Positions 1 through 7,089 are shown, counted from the first letter of the stretch. The stretch: 9,559 bases of DNA from Bacilli bacterium (GCA_918219625.1 CAKJXT010000080.1:1-9559), one strand, 5' to 3'. The notes: generated by a model from the letters alone, not told the origin. A program made the numbers and translations.

Positions 1-1
1 T

Positions 2-682
2 CTTATTCCAAGAAATACTACTATTCCAACAAGTAAGTCTCAAGTATTCTCAACTGCTGCTGATAATCAACCTGCTGTAGATATTCATGTATTACAAGGT
101 GAAAGAAGTATGGCTGCTGATAATAAGACTCTTGGTAATTTTCAACTTACAAATATTCCAGCTGCTCCAAGAGGTGTACCTCAAATTGAAGTTACATTTG
201 ATATAGATGCAAATGGTATTGTTAATGTTAAGGCTAAAGATTTAGGTACTAAGAAGGAACAATCTATTACAATTACTTCTTCAACTAATTTATCTGATGA
301 TGAAATTGATAAGATGGTTAAAGAGGCTGAAGCAAATAGAGCTGCTGATGAAAAGAGAAAAGAAGAAGCTGATTTAAAGAATGAGGCTGAACAATTAGTT
401 TTCCAAACTGAAAGATCTATTAAAGATTTAGGTGATAAGATTGATTCTAAGGATAAAGAAAAAGCTGAAGCTGAAATTAAAGATTTAAAAGAAGCAATCG
501 AAAAAAATGACTTAGATGATATTAAGGCTAAGAAAGAAAAATTACAAGAAACAGCTATGGCATTTGCTACTAAGGTTTATGAAGAAGCTGCTAAAGCTAA
601 TCAAGCAAATAGTGAAGCTAGTGATAGTTCATCTGATAAAAAAGATGATGGTGTTGAAGAAGCTGAATTTGAAGAAAAATAA
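2..682 (+). CDS. dnaK: Chaperone protein DnaK (Hsp70), C-terminal part, 5' truncated
   Basis: DnaK binds exposed hydrophobic stretches of unfolded proteins in an ATP-driven cycle with DnaJ and GrpE. The frame is already open at the window edge (codons from base 2), so the ATPase domain lies upstream. The 226 visible residues begin in the substrate-binding beta domain: [30 protein letters not shown] and GER are hallmark Hsp70 segments and define the 5' extension beyond the first ATG at 110. The helical lid follows, rich in Lys, Glu and Asp. The disordered tail is Ser/Asp-rich and ends EEAEFEEK, close to the usual bacterial DnaK ending. A GC-rich hairpin follows the stop and pepF starts 48 bases later. 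Identification is secure from family motifs; only the N-terminal part is unseen. Confidence 0.97.
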   Translation, partial: LIPRNTTIPTSKSQVFSTAADNQPAVDIHVLQGERSMAADNKTLGNFQLTNIPAAPRGVPQIEVTFDIDANGIVNVKAKDLGTKKEQSITITSSTNLSDDEIDKMVKEAEANRAADEKRKEEADLKNEAEQLVFQTERSIKDLGDKIDSKDKEKAEAEIKDLKEAIEKNDLDDIKAKKEKLQETAMAFATKVYEEAAKANQANSEASDSSSDKKDDGVEEAEFEEK

Positions 683-686
683 TTTA

Positions 687-715
687 AAGGGGTCTATTTT
701 GGACCCCCTTATTAT
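687..715 (+). terminator. Hairpin between dnaK and pepF, weak terminator or processing signal
   Basis: GGGGTC (689-694) pairs with GACCCC (702-707) around a 7-base loop, with A-T pairs continuing outside one bulged C. The tail is TTATTAT rather than a clean T-run. It may therefore only partly terminate, lowering pepF-dnaJ expression relative to dnaK, or protect the dnaK 3' end. Confidence 0.6.
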
Positions 716-730
716 AGATTAGGAGAAAAA

Positions 731-2524
731 ATGGAGAATAAAAAAAGAGATGAAATATTAGAACAAGATAAATGGGATTTATCTAAGATTTTTGAAAGTG
801 AACAAGAATTTTTAGCTGCAAAAGAAGAAGTTAAGAATTTACTAGATAAAGTAGTTAGTTATAAGGGTAGAATATTAGATAGTAGTGATAGTTTATATGA
901 GTTTTATAAGGCTGATGAAGCATTGTCTCGTCTTAGTGAAAAAGTATATATGTATGCTAAATTGCTTTCTGATAGTGATACTAAGAATATTGATAATAAG
1001 GCTTTAAGTATGCAAGTTGATAAAATGTATGAAGATATTTTGGCAAAAACTTCATTTGTTAAAACTGAATTTTTATCAAAAGATTATGATTTGGTACTTA
1101 AATATATAACTGAAAATGAAAAATTAAAAGAGTATACATATAATTTGGAGAAGATATATAGATATAAAGATCATACTTTAAGTGAAGATGAGGAAAGAAT
1201 TATTACTCTTGCTTCTAATGCTTTTGGAACAGGACATGATGTTTTTTATAATTTTGATAATGCTGATATTAGTTTGGGTAATATTTATGATGAAGAAGGA
1301 AATGAAGTTGAACTTACTAATAGTAATTATATAAAGTATATGAATAGTAGGAATCGTGATGTTCGTATTGATGCATTTAATCATATGTATGATTATTTTA
1401 AGAAGTTTAAGAATACTTTGGCTGCTAGTTATAATGGTCAAGTTAAAGAAAATTTTTTTATGAGTGATGTTAAAAAGTATGAAAGTCCACTTGTAGAGAG
1501 TTTATATGCTGATGCGATTGATAAAAAAGTATATGAAAATTTAATTAATACAATTCATAGTAAAATGAATGTTATGTATGATTATATGGATTTAAGAAAA
1601 AAAGCATTGGGATACGATGAATTACATATGTATGATATATATGTTGATATTATAGATGCACCAGAGAAAAATATTCCTTTTGAAGAAGGTAAAAAGATTG
1701 TATTTGAAGCTTTAAAACCACTAGGTGAAGAGTATTTAAATGATTTAAAGAAGGCTTTTGAAGAAAGGTGGATAGATAAGTATCCTAGCGTTGGTAAGAA
1801 GTCTGGGGCATATAGTTGGGGAGTTTATGATACTTATCCATATTTGCTTTTAAATTATGATGATACAGTTGATTCTGTATCGACAATGGCTCATGAACTT
1901 GGTCATTCTATGCATAGTTATTATTCAATTAAGAATCAGAATTATTATAATCATTCTTATCCTATATTTTTAGCTGAAATCGCATCAACTGTTAATGAAG
2001 TATTATTAAATGATTATTTATATAGGAATGCTAAAACTAAGGAAGAGAAGATTTTATATCTTGTTGAGTTCTTAGATAAAGTTAGAACTACAATTTATAG
2101 ACAAACAATGTTTGCTGAATTTGAGATGATTGTTCATGATAAGTATAAAGAAGGTGTTTCTCTTACTTCTGATATGTTATGTAATACTTATTATGATTTG
2201 AATAAATTATATTATGGTCCAAATGTTGTAAGTGATGATTTGATAAGATATGAATGGTCTAGAATCCCACATTTTTATTCTTCATTTTATGTTTATAAAT
2301 ATGCGACTGGCCTTTCTGCAGCTATTTCAATTGCTTCTGATATATTGAGTGGAAAAGAAGGAGCACGAGAAGCATATTTGGAATTTTTATCTAGTGGTGG
2401 TTCTGATTATCCACTTAATATTTTAAAGAAGGTTGATGTTGATATGACTGATGAAAAACCAATATTAAAAGCAATTAAAATGTTTGAGGATAAGTTGTCA
2501 GAACTTAAAGAACTTATTGATTAA
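731..2524 (+). CDS. pepF: Oligoendopeptidase F (M3B family zinc metallopeptidase)
   Basis: This is a cytoplasmic zinc endopeptidase that cuts short peptides, typically of about 7 to 17 residues, during peptide turnover. The 597 residues match the usual PepF length of about 600. The catalytic motif HELGH lies at residues 388-392 (H388 and H392 bind zinc, E389 is the general base). The downstream EIASTVNE segment supplies the third zinc ligand, E416. An N-terminal helical region beginning [17 protein letters not shown] is typical of the family. The ATG at 731 has AGGAG at 721-725, five bases upstream. It lies between dnaK and dnaJ, 14 bases before the preferred dnaJ start, so it is probably cotranscribed with dnaJ. 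A role in clearing peptides produced during protein quality control would fit that position but is inference. Confidence 0.95.
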   Translation: MENKKRDEILEQDKWDLSKIFESEQEFLAAKEEVKNLLDKVVSYKGRILDSSDSLYEFYKADEALSRLSEKVYMYAKLLSDSDTKNIDNKALSMQVDKMYEDILAKTSFVKTEFLSKDYDLVLKYITENEKLKEYTYNLEKIYRYKDHTLSEDEERIITLASNAFGTGHDVFYNFDNADISLGNIYDEEGNEVELTNSNYIKYMNSRNRDVRIDAFNHMYDYFKKFKNTLAASYNGQVKENFFMSDVKKYESPLVESLYADAIDKKVYENLINTIHSKMNVMYDYMDLRKKALGYDELHMYDIYVDIIDAPEKNIPFEEGKKIVFEALKPLGEEYLNDLKKAFEERWIDKYPSVGKKSGAYSWGVYDTYPYLLLNYDDTVDSVSTMAHELGHSMHSYYSIKNQNYYNHSYPIFLAEIASTVNEVLLNDYLYRNAKTKEEKILYLVEFLDKVRTTIYRQTMFAEFEMIVHDKYKEGVSLTSDMLCNTYYDLNKLYYGPNVVSDDLIRYEWSRIPHFYSSFYVYKYATGLSAAISIASDILSGKEGAREAYLEFLSSGGSDYPLNILKKVDVDMTDEKPILKAIKMFEDKLSELKELID

Positions 2525-2538
2525 AGGAAGTGAGTATT

Positions 2539-3639
2539 TTGGAGAAACGTGATTATTATGAGGTTTTGGGTGTATCTAAGGACGCATCTGAAGCTGAAAT
2601 AAAAAGTGCTTTTAGAAAACTTGCTAAGAAGTATCATCCTGATGTTTCTAAGGAACCTGATGCTGCTGAAAAGTTTAAGGAAGCACAAGAGGCATATGCA
2701 GTTTTATCTGATGAGTCTAAGCGTCGTCAATATGATCAATATGGTCATGCCGCATTTGATCAGATGAATGGTGGAGCTGGATTTGATTTTTCTGGTTTTG
2801 ATTTTTCTGATATTTTTGGAGATCTATTTGGCGAAGGTGGATTTAATTTTGGCTTTGGCGGTAGAGGTAGATCTAATCGTGCTACTAAGGGGCGTGATAG
2901 ATTAGTTAGAGTTGATCTTGATTTTGAAGAAGCAGTTTTTGGTTGTAAAAAGACTGTCAATCTAGATGTAAATGAGAATTGTTCAGAATGTGATGGTAAG
3001 GGAGGCCATGGTGAGACTAGTTGTTCAAGGTGTCATGGTAGTGGAACTATTACTACTGAACAAAGAACTATGTTTGGTACTTTTATGTCTAGGGCTACAT
3101 GTCCTGAGTGTAATGGTTTAGGTAAAACTTATAAAGAAAAATGTAGTAAATGTCGTGGAACTGGTAAAGTAAAAGTAAATAAGGATTTAGAGGTTAAGAT
3201 TCCTGCTGGAGTTGATACTGGTAATCAATTGAGGCTTTCTGGTAAAGGTGAAGCTGGAACTAATGGCGGCCCTAATGGTGATGTTTATTTAGAGTTTAAT
3301 GTTCGTAAGCATGAGATTTTTGAAAGAGATGGAAATGATATTTATTTAGAGTTACCTATTACTATTACTGATGCAGTTTTAGGATGTAAAAGAGATGTAC
3401 CTACTATTAGTGGTAGTGTTAGACTTACTATTAAGGAAGGCGCCGAAACAGGAGATAAGTATCGATTAAAGGGTAAAGGTATTGAGGATGTTCATTCATA
3501 TCGTAAGGGTGATATGTATGTTATTATTAAAGTGGTTACTCCTAAGAAGTTATCTCGTGATCAAAAGAAATTATTTGATTCTTTATCTAAAACTGATTTA
3601 GAGGATGATTCATTTAATAAGATTAAAAAGTATGTTTAA
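2539..3639 (+). CDS. dnaJ: Chaperone protein DnaJ (type I Hsp40)
   Basis: DnaJ delivers unfolded clients to DnaK and stimulates its ATPase. All type I parts are present: a J domain with the HPD motif, a Gly/Phe-rich linker, four CxxCxGxG zinc modules ([32 protein letters not shown], about residues 148-209), and the C-terminal client-binding domains. I choose the TTG at 2539 (366 residues, [11 protein letters not shown]). A GTG at 2530 would add three residues but directly abuts the AAAGGA Shine-Dalgarno at 2524-2529, whereas the TTG is about 10 bases from AGGA. With the TTG start HPD falls at residues 33-35, as in Escherichia coli DnaJ. It follows pepF after 14 bases. A hairpin spans the stop codon (3634-3655) and an intrinsic terminator follows. 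Confidence 0.96.
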   Translation: MEKRDYYEVLGVSKDASEAEIKSAFRKLAKKYHPDVSKEPDAAEKFKEAQEAYAVLSDESKRRQYDQYGHAAFDQMNGGAGFDFSGFDFSDIFGDLFGEGGFNFGFGGRGRSNRATKGRDRLVRVDLDFEEAVFGCKKTVNLDVNENCSECDGKGGHGETSCSRCHGSGTITTEQRTMFGTFMSRATCPECNGLGKTYKEKCSKCRGTGKVKVNKDLEVKIPAGVDTGNQLRLSGKGEAGTNGGPNGDVYLEFNVRKHEIFERDGNDIYLELPITITDAVLGCKRDVPTISGSVRLTIKEGAETGDKYRLKGKGIEDVHSYRKGDMYVIIKVVTPKKLSRDQKKLFDSLSKTDLEDDSFNKIKKYV

Positions 3640-3683
3640 AACTATAGTTTTGAACATAAATAAATTTATATTTTAAAGTTATG

Positions 3684-3706
3684 CACACTATTAAGTGTGT
3701 TTTTTT
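3684..3706 (+). terminator. Intrinsic terminator after dnaJ
   Basis: CACACT (3684-3689) pairs perfectly with AGTGTG (3694-3699) around ATTA, followed by seven T. It ends the dnaK-pepF-dnaJ unit. Confidence 0.85.
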
Positions 3707-3761
3707 ACGTTTATTTACATTTGTACAATTTTACATTTTTATTAATATTGTTTTATTTAAA

Positions 3762-3791
3762 TTTCTATGTTATTATTATTTTGATTATACT
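3762..3791 (+). promoter_or_regulatory. Possible promoter for the 3861-5067 gene pair
   Basis: A good -10 (TATACT, 3786-3791) lies 70 bases before the gene, but no convincing -35 stands 16-18 bases upstream. A second -10-like TAATAC (3830-3835) overlaps the palindrome at 3831-3848. The gap 3707-3860 must hold the promoter, because a terminator precedes it; which element is used is uncertain. Confidence 0.35.
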
Positions 3792-3830
3792 AGTGCAACC
3801 TTTTTGATGTTTTATGCATATTAATAGTGT

Positions 3831-3848
3831 AATACATTTAAATGTATT
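3831..3848. promoter_or_regulatory. Perfect 18-bp palindrome next to the ribosome binding site
   Basis: AATACATTT at 3831-3839 is followed by its exact reverse complement AAATGTATT (3840-3848), directly before the AAGGAGG Shine-Dalgarno (3850-3856) of the membrane protein gene. It could be an operator for a dimeric repressor or, in RNA, a 7-bp hairpin with a UUAA loop beside the ribosome binding site. The symmetry is seen; the function is inferred. Confidence 0.5.
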
Positions 3849-3860
3849 GAAGGAGGAAAT

Positions 3861-4253
3861 ATGGAAAAAGAATATTTAAGTGAGGAAAAATACAATAAAA
3901 TTAAGAAAGTATTGAAAACTATAGGCTTTATATCTCTTAGTATTGCGATTGTTTTATTTATTGTATCGCTTTTCATAAAAGTTCCAGCAATTGATGAACC
4001 GGGACATTTTGAGGCAGAAACTTTAAAAATTAATTTAAGAGTTTTTTCATTTATTTTAGGTTTAATGATACCAATGTTTGTTTTTCCAATTGCTTATGGA
4101 AGAGAAATAAGAGCTTTTCAAACACAACAAGGTATGCCAGTTGCTAAAGAAGGAATTGAGAAGATGGCTCCTACAGCTGGTGTTGTTGCAAAAGAAATTA
4201 CTAAGGGTGTTAAGGAAGGCTTAAAGGAGGAAAATAGTGATGAAGAAAAGTAA
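3861..4253 (+). CDS. Small two-helix membrane protein of unknown function
   Basis: I do not recognise a named family with certainty. The 130-residue protein has a charged N-terminus (MEKEYLSEEKYNKIKK), a first transmembrane helix at about residues 20-39, a loop of about 20 residues containing DEPGHFEAET, a second helix at about 61-80, and a charged C-terminal tail that includes the segment KEGIEKMAPTAGVVAKEITK. Both termini are probably cytoplasmic. The start has an ideal AAGGAGG at 3850-3856. Its 3' end overlaps the lipoprotein gene: the lipoprotein's Shine-Dalgarno (AAAGGAGG, 4223-4230) and ATG (4240) both lie inside this frame, so the two are translationally coupled and probably act together at the membrane. 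Confidence 0.8.
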   Translation: MEKEYLSEEKYNKIKKVLKTIGFISLSIAIVLFIVSLFIKVPAIDEPGHFEAETLKINLRVFSFILGLMIPMFVFPIAYGREIRAFQTQQGMPVAKEGIEKMAPTAGVVAKEITKGVKEGLKEENSDEEK

Positions 4254-5067
4254 ATTAATATTATTTTCAATTATTAGTATTTTGTTTTTAAGTGGATGTG
4301 GAAGTGTGAAAATTGATAAAGCGCTAGAGAATATGAAGTCTGCTAAGAGTTATACAATGAATGTAGAACTTTCAGGTAGTGTTTCTAAATCTAAAATAGA
4401 ACAAGATAATGTTAATAGCATTACTAGGCAGACATCTAGTGTTGTTACAAATGGTGTTTCTAAAGAAATGATTGTGTATAGTCAAATTAGTGATAATAAA
4501 CTTATTTCATATACAAAAGGTATGTTTGGTGATAATTGGATTTATAATGAAATGGATATATCTTCTGTCGATTTAGGTGATGAAAGTAAAGCTCTTGATT
4601 TAGATTCTTCTAAATTTACTAAAGTTAAATCTAATGAGAAGGGTATCTATAAATATAAAGCTGATTTATCAGATACACAAGATGGTGAAGGTGTTCAATG
4701 TTATGTATATACTGACGGAAAATATGTTACTAAGATTGAAATGTTATCTGATGATTTTAATGAGGTAATTACTTTTAGTAATATAAATAGTACTTTTGTT
4801 ACTATTCCTGATGATGTTAAGGAAAATGCTAAAAAAATAGGTGAAATTGATTTTTCAGATATAGATTTATCACAATATAATGATATTGATATATCTGATA
4901 TAGATAATGATGCGATTAAAGAACAAATTGAAAAGGCAAAAGAATATATGAATTCAGATGAGTTTAAAAATCAAATGCAAAAAGCACAAGATTATATGAA
5001 TTCTGAAGAATACCAAAGACAGATGCAGGAAGCTCAGGAAAGAGCAAGAGCGTTTTTAAATCGTTAG
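4240..5067 (+). CDS. Putative lipoprotein with C-terminal tandem repeat
   Basis: The 275-residue protein has a lipoprotein signal peptide: a Lys-rich start, a hydrophobic core, and the lipobox LSGC with the lipidated Cys at residue 20. It should be anchored to the outer face of the membrane. The middle (about residues 25-195) has alternating beta-strand-like segments and includes KALENMKSAKSYTMNVE, which resembles the opening of secreted LolA/LppX-like lipoproteins; that resemblance is only by eye. An Asp/Ile/Ser-rich stretch (about 204-224) leads into two 16-residue repeats and a helical, Gln/Glu/Arg-rich end. The ATG at 4240 is preferred over the adjoining GTG at 4237 because it is 9 bases from AAAGGAGG and gives the standard MKKSK start. 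It overlaps the upstream membrane protein gene by 14 bases. Confidence 0.85.
   Translation: MKKSKLILFSIISILFLSGCGSVKIDKALENMKSAKSYTMNVELSGSVSKSKIEQDNVNSITRQTSSVVTNGVSKEMIVYSQISDNKLISYTKGMFGDNWIYNEMDISSVDLGDESKALDLDSSKFTKVKSNEKGIYKYKADLSDTQDGEGVQCYVYTDGKYVTKIEMLSDDFNEVITFSNINSTFVTIPDDVKENAKKIGEIDFSDIDLSQYNDIDISDIDNDAIKEQIEKAKEYMNSDEFKNQMQKAQDYMNSEEYQRQMQEAQERARAFLNR
4933..5028 (+). repeat. Two tandem 16-residue repeats within the lipoprotein gene
   Basis: Units 4933-4980 (KAKEYMNSDEFKNQMQ) and 4981-5028 (KAQDYMNSEEYQRQMQ) encode residues 232-247 and 248-263. They agree at 10 of 16 positions and most differences are conservative (D/E, F/Y, K/R/Q). A partial third unit begins EAQERA. The pattern suggests an amphipathic helical repeat made by tandem duplication. 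Confidence 0.8.
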
Positions 5068-5090
5068 TTAGAAAATTATTTAAAGAGATT

Positions 5091-5114
5091 ACACACTGAT
5101 GTGTGTTTTTCTTT
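5091..5114 (+). terminator. Intrinsic terminator after the lipoprotein gene
   Basis: ACACAC (5091-5096) pairs with GTGTGT (5101-5106) around TGAT, followed by a T-run interrupted by one C. Confidence 0.85.
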
Positions 5115-5140
5115 ATTATTAGTTTAATTTGTGTTATACT
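5112..5140 (+). promoter_or_regulatory. Extended -10 promoter for the zinc-ribbon gene
   Basis: TGTTATACT (5132-5140) is an extended -10 (TGn plus TATACT). The -35 is poor (TTTATT at 5112-5117, 17-base spacer), which an extended -10 can compensate. Transcription would start near 5147, leaving a leader of about 12 bases that begins with the GGAGG Shine-Dalgarno (5147-5151). Confidence 0.65.
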
Positions 5141-5158
5141 TTTTATGGAGGATGATTT

Positions 5159-5689
5159 ATGGAAAAATTAAAGTGTTCATCTTGTGGTGGAGAAATTACT
5201 GTTGATGCTGATAAAGAATATGGAACATGTCCATATTGTGGTACCAAATATAAACTAAAGAATGATATTAATTTTAATATTAAACTTGATGATAATATGA
5301 AGGAAGTATTGAATACAGGTTTAAATACAGCTAAACATTTTTCAAAATTTATGATTATTCCTATTATTATATTTTTTGCTGCATTTATTACAATAATTTG
5401 TATTATTATTAAAGGCGGAGGTAGTTTTAATAAGAGCTCTTTTAATAGTCAATTTTTTAATGCTAGCGGTACGCAAAATTCTTTCTTTTTAAAGAATACT
5501 TTAGATGATATTATTGAAAGTAATAAGACTCATAAAAGACAGATTTCTCTTGAATATGGTGGTGTTGATACTACTGATGAAAAGACAATAATCGATATTA
5601 AACATTCACTTAGTGGAAGTTATGAAGTGTCTTTTAATTATGATAAAAAAGGTTTTATTAATAAAATAATAATTGAAAAGATTCATTAA
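5159..5689 (+). CDS. Membrane-anchored zinc-ribbon protein of unknown function
   Basis: The 176-residue protein begins with a zinc ribbon: C6-x2-C9 (CSSCGGE) and C24-x2-C27 (CPYCGTKY), a typical four-cysteine zinc site. A linker rich in Asn, Lys and Asp leads to one transmembrane helix at about residues 64-84 (IIPIIIFFAAFITIICIII). About 90 residues follow, Ser/Asn-rich first and then a compact segment ending in beta-strand-like FNYDKKGFINKIIIEKI. The ribbon is presumably cytoplasmic and the C-terminal part outside. The ATG at 5159 lies 7 bases after GGAGG. It has its own promoter, and a terminator overlapping its stop codon, so it is a one-gene unit. It may be related in function to the membrane protein/lipoprotein pair upstream, but only position suggests this. 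Confidence 0.8.
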   Translation: MEKLKCSSCGGEITVDADKEYGTCPYCGTKYKLKNDINFNIKLDDNMKEVLNTGLNTAKHFSKFMIIPIIIFFAAFITIICIIIKGGGSFNKSSFNSQFFNASGTQNSFFLKNTLDDIIESNKTHKRQISLEYGGVDTTDEKTIIDIKHSLSGSYEVSFNYDKKGFINKIIIEKIH

Positions 5690-5711
5690 ACGCATTTTTG
5701 CGTTTTTTTTT
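5688..5711 (+). terminator. Intrinsic terminator overlapping the stop codon of the zinc-ribbon gene
   Basis: AAACGCA (5688-5694) pairs perfectly with TGCGTTT (5699-5705) around TTTT, and the T-run continues to 5711. Its first two bases are the last two of the TAA stop. Confidence 0.9.
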
Positions 5712-5726
5712 AGTTGTTTTAATTGC

Positions 5727-5757
5727 TTGTACATTTTTATTTTTCATATCTTATAGT
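5727..5757 (+). promoter_or_regulatory. Probable promoter of the holin-endolysin operon
   Basis: TTGTAC (5727-5732) can serve as the -35, with TTATAG (5751-5756, 18-base spacer) or TATAGT (5752-5757, 19-base spacer) as the -10. A terminator ends the gene before it, so a promoter is needed here. The GAAGGTG Shine-Dalgarno lies just downstream. Confidence 0.45.
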
Positions 5758-5774
5758 GGATAGAAGGTGTTTTT

Positions 5775-6194
5775 ATGATTAGTTTATTAAAGTTTAATAA
5801 TATTATCTTCTATTTACTTGTTATTTCAATATTATTAGATGTTTTTTTAGGGAGTATTCGCGCTATTAAGGATAAGTCTTGGAATAGTACTGTTGGTATT
5901 AATGGTATTTTACGTAAAACTGCTATGATAGGCAGTAGTGTGTTTTTAATTGTTGTTGATTCTATTTTAAATATTGATTTATTGTTTTTTATTCCTGATG
6001 AAATATTGAAATTTTTACATATTAATTCTGTTGGTATTTTTGAATTGTTTGGTATTATGTTTATTTTATATGAAAGCTCTAGTGTTTTAAAAAATATGGT
6101 TTTATGTGGATTACCTATTCCTTTAAAGATTAAGAATGTTATTGAAAAGTTTTTATCGGATATGACAAGTGAAGGAGGTGGTAAAGGTGAATAG
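5775..6194 (+). CDS. Phage-type holin (Phage_holin_4 / toxin secretion holin family)
   Basis: Holins form membrane lesions that let a cytoplasmic endolysin reach the cell wall; members of this family also export some clostridial toxins. The 139-residue protein has three clear hydrophobic segments (about residues 8-29, 49-72 and 85-105). It also has family features: an N-terminal DVFLGSIRAIKDK after the first helix, GI-LRKTAMI before the second, and a conserved C-terminal stretch ESSSVLKNMVLCGLPIP followed by a basic amphipathic tail. The length fits the family's usual 130-145 residues. The endolysin gene starts inside its last codons (8-base overlap), so the pair is translationally coupled. 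No integrase, capsid or tail gene is visible nearby, so this is either a prophage remnant or a domesticated lysis/export cassette. Confidence 0.88.
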   Translation: MISLLKFNNIIFYLLVISILLDVFLGSIRAIKDKSWNSTVGINGILRKTAMIGSSVFLIVVDSILNIDLLFFIPDEILKFLHINSVGIFELFGIMFILYESSSVLKNMVLCGLPIPLKIKNVIEKFLSDMTSEGGGKGE

Positions 6195-6810
6195 TCCATA
6201 TTATATGAAGTTTAGGGTTACTCAAACATATAAAAAGGGTGTTCATGATGGACTTGATTTAGTTGGCATTGATTCTAAAGATATTCATTCTACAGTAAGA
6301 GGAAGAGTAATATTTACAGGTTGGGAGAATGTTAATAATCCTAAGCAGGGTTTTGGAAAGTATATAAAGATAAAAAAGGATAATAGTGACGATGTTTATT
6401 ATTTTGGACATTTAAGTGAGATATATGTTAATGTAGGTGATAGAGTATATATTACTCAGGTTATTGGTAAAGAGGGTTCTACTGGTAATTCTACTGGATC
6501 TCATTGTCATTATTGTATAAGAAAAGATGGCATTAGAGGTAATGATTTGGATGTGAGTAAGATTAGTGGTATACCTAATAGATTGGGTACATATGACGAT
6601 GGTTATAGAGAAGGAAAAGATGGTTATTTAGAAAATTCTTCTTATAAAGGTAATTCTATTGTTGATGCTTTGAAGCAGATTGGTGTTGATTCTAGTTTTT
6701 CTAATAGGAAAAAAATAGCTAGTAGAAATAATATTTCTAATTATACTGGAACAGCTACTCAAAATACAAAGTTATTGAATTTATTAAAGAAGGGTAAATT
6801 AATAAAATAG
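6187..6810 (+). CDS. M23 family peptidoglycan endopeptidase, endolysin-like
   Basis: LytM/lysostaphin-type enzymes cut peptide cross-bridges of peptidoglycan using zinc. The zinc ligands are visible: H20-x3-D24 (GVHDGLDLVG) and the HxH motif H106-C-H108 (TGSHCHY), with FGHL (H75) between them. I choose the GTG at 6187 (207 residues, MNSPYYMKF), 8 bases after AGGAGG (6173-6178); the GTG at 6169 lies before that site. There is no signal peptide, so export probably depends on the holin it overlaps. After a Gly/Asp-rich linker (about residues 130-150) the C-terminal 53 residues (about 155-207) form a separate domain with IVDALKQIGVDSSFSNRKKIA and NYTGTATQNTKLLNLL. By recollection this resembles a wall-binding module of clostridial amidases and phage endolysins. 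A strong terminator covers the stop. Confidence 0.88.
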   Translation: MNSPYYMKFRVTQTYKKGVHDGLDLVGIDSKDIHSTVRGRVIFTGWENVNNPKQGFGKYIKIKKDNSDDVYYFGHLSEIYVNVGDRVYITQVIGKEGSTGNSTGSHCHYCIRKDGIRGNDLDVSKISGIPNRLGTYDDGYREGKDGYLENSSYKGNSIVDALKQIGVDSSFSNRKKIASRNNISNYTGTATQNTKLLNLLKKGKLIK

Positions 6811-6834
6811 GATAGATTAGTCTATCCTATTTTT
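6804..6834 (+). terminator. Strong intrinsic terminator overlapping the endolysin stop codon
   Basis: AAAATAGGATAGA (6804-6816) pairs perfectly over 13 bp with TCTATCCTATTTT (6821-6833) around TTAG. The TAG stop (6808-6810) is inside the 5' arm. It insulates the following small locus from the holin operon. Confidence 0.92.
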
Positions 6835-6855
6835 ACATAAAATTAACAAAATATA

Positions 6856-6884
6856 TTGATATTAAGTTAATTATAAGTTATAAT
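6856..6884 (+). promoter_or_regulatory. Strong sigma-A promoter of the small toxin-like mRNA
   Basis: TTGATA (6856-6861), a 17-base spacer and a perfect TATAAT (6879-6884). The start is predicted at 6890-6892; if at A6892 the RNA begins AGGGAACAT, a segment exactly complementary to the mRNA 3' end at 7118-7126. Confidence 0.85.
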
Positions 6885-6891
6885 TATACAT

Positions 6892-6954
6892 AGGGAACAT
6901 AAGTCGCCCTGTGTCCACCTCTAATCATTTTAATAATGAGAGGAGGTTGATAAA
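6892..6954 (+). promoter_or_regulatory. Structured leader that hides the Shine-Dalgarno of the small toxin-like gene
   Basis: CCACCTCT (6915-6922) pairs with AGAGGAGG (6939-6946) with one A-A mismatch. CATT (6926-6929) pairs with AATG (6935-6938) inside, so the AGGAGG (6941-6946) is locked in a hairpin. The same 5' strand can instead pair with the mRNA 3' region: 6918-6929 with 7082-7093 (12 bp, one G-U), 6911-6915 with 7095-7099 (5 bp, one G-U), and 6892-6900 with 7118-7126 (9 bp). These helices are nested and exclude the Shine-Dalgarno hairpin. The pairing is read directly from sequence; the switch mechanism is inferred. Confidence 0.7.
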
Positions 6955-7047
6955 ATGAGGTTAAAAACTTTTATAATAAAACTTCTTGATAGAATTTGCT
7001 TTATTTTATTATTAACTATCTTATTACTACAGATAATAAAAAAGTGA
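6955..7047 (+). CDS. 30-residue hydrophobic basic peptide, candidate type I toxin
   Basis: A very short gene: ATG at 6955, 30 codons, TGA at 7045-7047, with AGGAGG eight bases before the start. The peptide begins MRLKTFIIKLLDR, continues with a single hydrophobic helix rich in Ile and Leu (about residues 14-28, FILLLTILLLQII), and ends with two lysines; net charge is about +5. Size, one membrane helix and basic ends match membrane-active toxins of type I toxin-antitoxin systems (such as Fst, TxpA, BsrG, AapA, Ibs), but I recognise no specific family. It has its own strong promoter, a Shine-Dalgarno-sequestering leader, its own terminator, and a convergent antisense RNA over its 3' end. It lies beside a holin/endolysin operon. 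A leader peptide or a small holin-like protein are alternatives; the antisense arrangement favours a toxin. Confidence 0.75.
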   Translation: MRLKTFIIKLLDRICFILLLTILLLQIIKK

Positions 7048-7075
7048 CACTTAATTTCATGAGAAATTAAATGTC
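7038..7075 (-). terminator. Intrinsic terminator of the antisense RNA
   Basis: On the minus strand GACATTTAATTTC (7075-7063) pairs with GAAATTAAGTGTC (7058-7046) around TCAT, a 13-bp stem with one U-G wobble, followed after AC by six T (7043-7038). Read on the plus strand the same hairpin has a C-A mismatch and no T-run. It is therefore built for leftward transcription. Confidence 0.85.
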
Positions 7076-7089
7076 TTACCCAATGATTA

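Noticed and set aside
516..722. Open frame of 68 codons overlapping the end of dnaK
   Set aside because: It is an out-of-frame shadow of the dnaK tail; its Lys/Leu-rich product comes from shifted Lys/Glu codons and it has no ribosome binding site.
1178..1441. Minus-strand open frame within pepF
   Set aside because: Low-complexity Ile/Ser/Thr product mirroring pepF codons; no start signal.
2760..2960. Minus-strand open frame within dnaJ
   Set aside because: Pro/Ser-rich shadow of the Gly/Phe-rich segment of dnaJ.
5810..6199. Minus-strand open frame opposite the holin gene
   Set aside because: The plus strand encodes a recognisable holin with a proper start and coupling to the endolysin; the reverse frame has no ribosome binding site or family features.
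6936..6950. Four-codon upstream frame (ATG at 6936) in the toxin leader
   Set aside because: No ribosome binding site of its own, and it lies within the Shine-Dalgarno hairpin; too short to support as a gene, though it could be a control element.
7045..7047. Reading TGA as tryptophan, which would lengthen the small peptide
   Set aside because: Tryptophans in the conserved proteins are TGG and no conserved gene contains in-frame TGA; the extension would run into the terminators.
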